Shown here: piece after piece, positions 61,402-64,000 of the stretch | Position numbering within the stretch: position 1 is the stretch's first letter | Layout of the letters: each line of letters begins with the position of its first letter | DNA from: Aquisediminimonas sp043747445 | GTDB lineage: Bacteria; Pseudomonadota; Alphaproteobacteria; Sphingomonadales; Sphingomonadaceae | Direction of reading: 5' to 3' | Assembly (NCBI GenBank): GCA_043747445.1 | Contig: JAYTPB010000068.1 | Location: forward strand, 1-64,000 | Length of the DNA: 64,000 nt | Notes under the pieces: generated by a model | The model's database searches: none | Seen by the model: the letters and a program-made list of their open reading frames with translations, nothing else | Told to the model about the DNA's origin: nothing | Program-made: the position numbers and the translations under genes

Positions 61402-61600
61402 TCATGCCGCTCCGCCCCGTCGAAAGCGGCCTCCTTTTAGGCAGCAGGCTTTGAAATCTTGATCCTGATCCGCAGGGGCATGGATCGTTGCGGCCGAGTT
61501 TCTCGACGAGTTCAATGCTCTCATCGTCCTCTGGCCTACCGCGCACGAAGCGTAGCCCGCGTTTGACGTTGGTTTGGGAAGAGGCGCGGATTAAGTCAGA
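61402..61600 (-). pseudogene. SEC-C motif protein, 3' fragment with frameshift
   Basis: On the minus strand the reading frame gives ...QTNVKRGLRFVRGRPEDDES then IELVEKLGRNDPCPCGSGSRF, the start of a SEC-C zinc motif, but then shifts; in the neighbouring frame the tail KACCLKGGRFRRGGAA and a stop at 61402 complete the CxC..CC motif. One extra base near 61462 explains this. Upstream the frame hits a stop inside the inverted repeat beginning at 61602, and no 5' part of the gene is seen. It is a truncated, frameshifted remnant. Confidence 0.65.
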
Positions 61601-61601
61601 A

Positions 61602-61697
61602 CGTCATGCTGAACTCGTTTCAGCATCCAACTATCTACACACTCAACAGGCGTTTCTCTCGCACCGCGATGGATGCTGAATCGAGTTCAGCATGACG
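61602..61697. repeat. Inverted-repeat element A in the repeat nest
   Basis: A 27-bp arm (61602-61628, starting CGTCATGCTGAACTCG) and its inverted copy (61671-61697) differ at one position. The sequence is a type of dispersed repeat familiar from sphingomonads. It abuts the SEC-C fragment. Confidence 0.75.
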
Positions 61698-61749
61698 GGT
61701 TAATCGGAACCAGCCGCCTTTCTGAAAAGAGACTTGGTTGTCTTATCCT

Positions 61750-61847
61750 CTTCGTGGCCTTCGTGTCTTCGTGTGAGCCAAACTTTCCCCCTCTACGCAC
61801 GCGGCAGGTTTTGGATTGTTTCACACGAAGACACGAAGGCCACGAAG
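61750..61847. repeat. Inverted-repeat element B in the repeat nest
   Basis: A perfect 27-bp inverted repeat: 61750-61776 (CTTCGTGGCCTTCGTG..) and 61821-61847, around about 44 bp. It is a second, unrelated repeat family next to element A. Confidence 0.8.
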
Positions 61848-61940
61848 ATGTGCGTTAATCACGCCAGCCGACCCCATTGGGAACGATTGGCGCGCGCGGC
61901 TGTTTACCCTTGGTAATATCAATCTCAAGGAACTGACCCT

Positions 61941-62324
61941 ATGCGTATCGCCTATCTTATTATCCCCGCCGCGATTTTCGCGATCGCCGTCCCTGCCTCG
62001 GCGCAGGCGCGCAATTGGCAGACGATTGGTGAGCGCTCGATTGAATACGGGATTGACCGCGACAAGATCGAACTGCGCGGCAATGCCCGCCACCGTCAGG
62101 TGCGGATTTGCGCGGTGCGGCGTGATTTCAAACTGCTTGATGCTGACGTAAATTTTGCCAATGGCGGTGAGCAGGATATTTCCGAAAGCCGCACGATCCG
62201 CGCGGGCACCTGCACCCGTGCGGTCGATCTGCGCGGTGACCGGCGCGACATTACCAATGTGAAGCTGTTTTATTCACGCTTCAACCGTGGCCGTGCGCCC
62301 CTGATCCGTATTCAGGCGCGTTAA
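61941..62324 (+). CDS. Small secreted protein, DUF2541-like
   Basis: A 127-residue exported protein: signal MRIAYLIIPAAIFAIAVPASAQA, then a beta-rich domain NWQTIGERSIEYGIDRDKIEL, VRICAVRRDFKLLDADVNFANG, RTIRAGTCTRAVDLRGDRRDITNVKLFYSRF with two cysteines. The pattern resembles the small periplasmic DUF2541 family, but I am not certain. AAGGAACTGACCCT precedes the ATG. Confidence 0.75.
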   Translation: MRIAYLIIPAAIFAIAVPASAQARNWQTIGERSIEYGIDRDKIELRGNARHRQVRICAVRRDFKLLDADVNFANGGEQDISESRTIRAGTCTRAVDLRGDRRDITNVKLFYSRFNRGRAPLIRIQAR

Positions 62325-62347
62325 TTATACAGACCAGCCCCAAGCGT

Positions 62348-62680
62348 TTAGTCAAATAATTCCTCAAGGAAGGATTTGCGGCGCTTGGGACGGCCATATT
62401 TGTCGTAGCCGCCGTGCTGTGGATAGCCACGGTGATCGCCGCCCCATGGCTGTTGCATCGGGGGTTGTTGCTGCATCGGAGGCTGCTGCGGCGGGGTTGG
62501 TGCTTGCGGCGCGGGCGGCGCTTCGACGGCGGCGCGTTCAAGTATCTTGTCAAGCTCTCCGCGATCAAGCCAGACGCCGCGACACTGCGGGCAATAGTCA
62601 ATTTCAACGCCCTGTCGCTCGCTCATCGTCAGTGCGACTTTGCAAACGGGGCACGGCATTCCGACGGCTGGGTTTGACAC
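62348..62680 (-). CDS. zf-TFIIB zinc-ribbon protein
   Basis: A 110-residue protein with a TFIIB-type zinc ribbon: MPCPVCKVAL and DYCPQCRGVWLDRGELDKILERA supply four cysteines, followed by a Pro/Gln-rich region (PPQQPPMQQQPPMQQP), a Tyr/Gly-rich stretch, and a basic end (RPKRRKSFLEELFD). Function unknown. The start is taken as GTG 62680, which follows AAGGAGAT; an upstream ATG at 62710 is less likely. Confidence 0.85.
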   Translation of the reverse strand: MSNPAVGMPCPVCKVALTMSERQGVEIDYCPQCRGVWLDRGELDKILERAAVEAPPAPQAPTPPQQPPMQQQPPMQQPWGGDHRGYPQHGGYDKYGRPKRRKSFLEELFD

Positions 62681-62750
62681 GGGATGATCTCCTTGCTTGG
62701 GCTTAATCATGATATCGTAGGCCGTGCAGCGCTTTCAAGCGGCGCAAATA

Positions 62751-62787
62751 AAAAAACAGGCGCATCCTTTCGGACACGCCTGTTTTC
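62751..62787. terminator. Terminator after the metalloprotease gene
   Basis: AAAACAGGCG (62753-62762) pairs with CGCCTGTTTT (62777-62786) around a 14-base loop. On the minus strand it follows the stop of the metalloprotease gene at 62809 and ends in a U-run. It separates that gene from the zinc-ribbon gene. Confidence 0.8.
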
Positions 62788-62808
62788 AACCGGACTCAAA
62801 AAATCACG

Positions 62809-64000
62809 TTATGCGTAAGTTACCTTGGTGGTGCGACGACGCATTGCGCCACCGACGAAACCAAAGCCGACGATCATCATCGCCCATGTCTCTGGCTCAG
62901 GAATGGCGCCGAAGAATGGGTTGAGCGTGGTGAATTCACGGTCACCATTGGCAATCACGTCATAGGCGATGTCAAAGCCAATCGCATCAAACGCCGCGAT
63001 ATCAAGCGAAGTAATGATGCCTTGCTGACCGCGTGCAATCGTTGGATCAAGCAGGCCAAGCTGAGGCGCACCTGGTGCCGCATCCTTGAAATGTGATGCT
63101 TGTTGGCCATCGCCGAAACGCCTGCCAGTTGAGAAGAAGCCTTCCTGAAATATTGAGCGACCGCCATCAATCGAGAAATATGCTGGGCTGCCAATCTGCA
63201 CATCGTTGGCACCAAGCGCGGTGCTTGCCGCAGTGTAGCGGAAGAGATCAAGTTGGGTCAGGAATGTGAAGCCGTTGAGGTTGCCAGTGAATGCGGTGTT
63301 GCCATCATAGATGTCAACGCCTGAGCGGAAACCAAGCGCGTGGCCGATTTCATGGATCGCAATCGCAACGAAATCGAACGCATTGGAATCAATGCCATTG
63401 GTTGGGTTGAAATCGAACGCAAAGCCAGTGCTGAACTGAACTGTTCCGTCGATCTGGTTGGCAAGATTGGCGCCAGTGTAAACCGGGGCAAGGCCGAGCG
63501 CCTTGAGCACTGAGGTATTCACCGACAGGCTGTTGTTATTGCGGCTGCCGTCATTATCGAATGCGGTTTGCAGCGGATTGATCGCAACGCCCGTACCATC
63601 AGCGCGCGGCCCTGAAATCAGGAAGTTATACGCACCACGGCCAGCGCCATCGACGCTGGTTTTGAAGCTTTGCGAATTGGCGCTTGCAATCCGGTCAAGG
63701 TTTGAGCGGCTACGCGATTGCAGGATATTAACGAAAGGCTCAAGGAACACGCCGTTGGTCGTGCTGCCAGTTGAACCGAGAACACCCGGCGCAAGTGCGG
63801 AGAACCCAACGTTGAGGTTCACCGTGCTATTGGTTGTGATCACCCGTTCCCAGAAATTGGCGGCGGCGCGGAAGCCGCGAAACGCATCTGTGCCGGGTGT
63901 AACGTTATTCAGGTTGAAAAGGTTGATCGTCAAAGCCGATGCTGGCGTTGACGACAAAGCGACGGCTACAAGCGCGGTTGCTGCCGCGAGTTTACGCAAT
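62809..64000 (-). CDS. PEPxxWA-CTERM zinc metalloprotease-like protein, 5' end cut by window
   Basis: At least 396 residues are in view. The N-terminal signal sequence RKLAAATALVAVALSSTPASA lacks a clear ATG here, so the start codon probably lies just outside the window. A zinc site HEIGHALGFRSG is visible near residue 216, and the protein ends PEPETWAMMIVGFGFVGGAMRRR, a PEPxxWA-CTERM sorting tail. The fold recalls NF038122-like metalloproteases. It is likely exported and anchored or released by exosortase processing. Confidence 0.85.
   Translation of the reverse strand, partial: LRKLAAATALVAVALSSTPASALTINLFNLNNVTPGTDAFRGFRAAANFWERVITTNSTVNLNVGFSALAPGVLGSTGSTTNGVFLEPFVNILQSRSRSNLDRIASANSQSFKTSVDGAGRGAYNFLISGPRADGTGVAINPLQTAFDNDGSRNNNSLSVNTSVLKALGLAPVYTGANLANQIDGTVQFSTGFAFDFNPTNGIDSNAFDFVAIAIHEIGHALGFRSGVDIYDGNTAFTGNLNGFTFLTQLDLFRYTAASTALGANDVQIGSPAYFSIDGGRSIFQEGFFSTGRRFGDGQQASHFKDAAPGAPQLGLLDPTIARGQQGIITSLDIAAFDAIGFDIAYDVIANGDREFTTLNPFFGAIPEPETWAMMIVGFGFVGGAMRRRTTKVTYA

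Larger units (their letters stand above)
60993..61940. other. Non-coding stretch with repeats and a SEC-C remnant
   Basis: About 950 bp with no intact gene. It contains a broken SEC-C coding tail (61402-61600), two long inverted-repeat pairs (61602-61697, 61750-61847), and further repeat-like stretches near 61250-61290 and 61320-61350. Nothing else is supported. Confidence 0.6.

Noticed and set aside
61211..61546. Intact SEC-C protein read on the minus strand
   Set aside because: After CPCGSG the frame loses the closing CC; the intact ending lies in another frame, so it was called a pseudogene.
61000..61940. CRISPR array or tRNA in the gene-free stretch
   Set aside because: The repeats are inverted pairs of different families without regular spacing, and no tRNA-like fold or T-arm motif was seen.

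Overview
The window looks like chromosomal DNA of an alphaproteobacterium of the order Sphingomonadales. Pointers are two secreted proteins ending in the PEPxxWA-CTERM tail (51.2 kb and 62.8 kb), ATP12, an ECF sigma factor paired with an NrsF-type anti-sigma factor, the TCA run mdh-sucD-sucA-sucB-lpdA, and the full tol-pal cluster. The genus cannot be fixed from sequence alone; a moderate-GC sphingomonad is my inference. No rRNA, tRNA, CRISPR, prophage or classical IS element was seen.

Layout. 0-3.7 kb: glyS and glyQ, with glyS bracketed and twice invaded in frame by palindromic repeat elements. 3.8-10.9 kb: TraB/GumN protein, PhzF protein, a GIY-YIG gene boxed by a perfect 33-bp inverted repeat, the tightly coupled run crcB-rluC-paiB-like-HAD-small membrane protein-ATP12, and gmk. 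11-20.2 kb: sugar dehydrogenase lipoprotein, a possible metal-handling patch (YHS protein, Cys-rich repeat protein), sppA, ECF/NrsF and a MATE pump. 20.2-25.8 kb: groESL behind a CIRCE-like operator, two small lipoproteins, pgeF, MidA-like methyltransferase, lgt. 25.9-35.3 kb: acyl-CoA ligase, a lone IorB-like molybdoprotein subunit, hemH, phaB, small proteins and the glyoxalase pair gloA-gloB. 35.3-40.6 kb: ruvB-ybgC-tolQRAB-pal on the minus strand. 40.7-42.3 kb: XRE regulator plus a DUF5397-VapD pair behind a FrnE-type DsbA. 42.5-50.4 kb: TCA genes, with a DUF433/DUF5615 toxin-antitoxin-like pair between sucB and lpdA. 50.5-55.0 kb: TRIC channel, PEP-CTERM protein, DUF885 hydrolase and cfa. 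55.5-59.5 kb: nrdA and nrdB separated by a small membrane protein and a methyltransferase, behind a leader rich in GANTC sites. 59.5-61.0 kb: an AT-rich three-gene islet with a Panacea (SocA-like) antitoxin domain. 61.0-61.9 kb: a non-coding repeat nest with a broken SEC-C gene. 62-64 kb: small secreted and zinc-ribbon proteins and a zinc metalloprotease cut by the window edge.

Most genes are housekeeping. The unusual material is small: in-frame REPIN-like insertions in an essential tRNA synthetase gene, the GIY-YIG cassette, three toxin-antitoxin-like units of which the Panacea islet is the best candidate for an undescribed system, a 12-cysteine secreted peptide, and a possible cell-cycle-controlled nrd promoter. 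Family assignments come from reading the translations; no database search was run.
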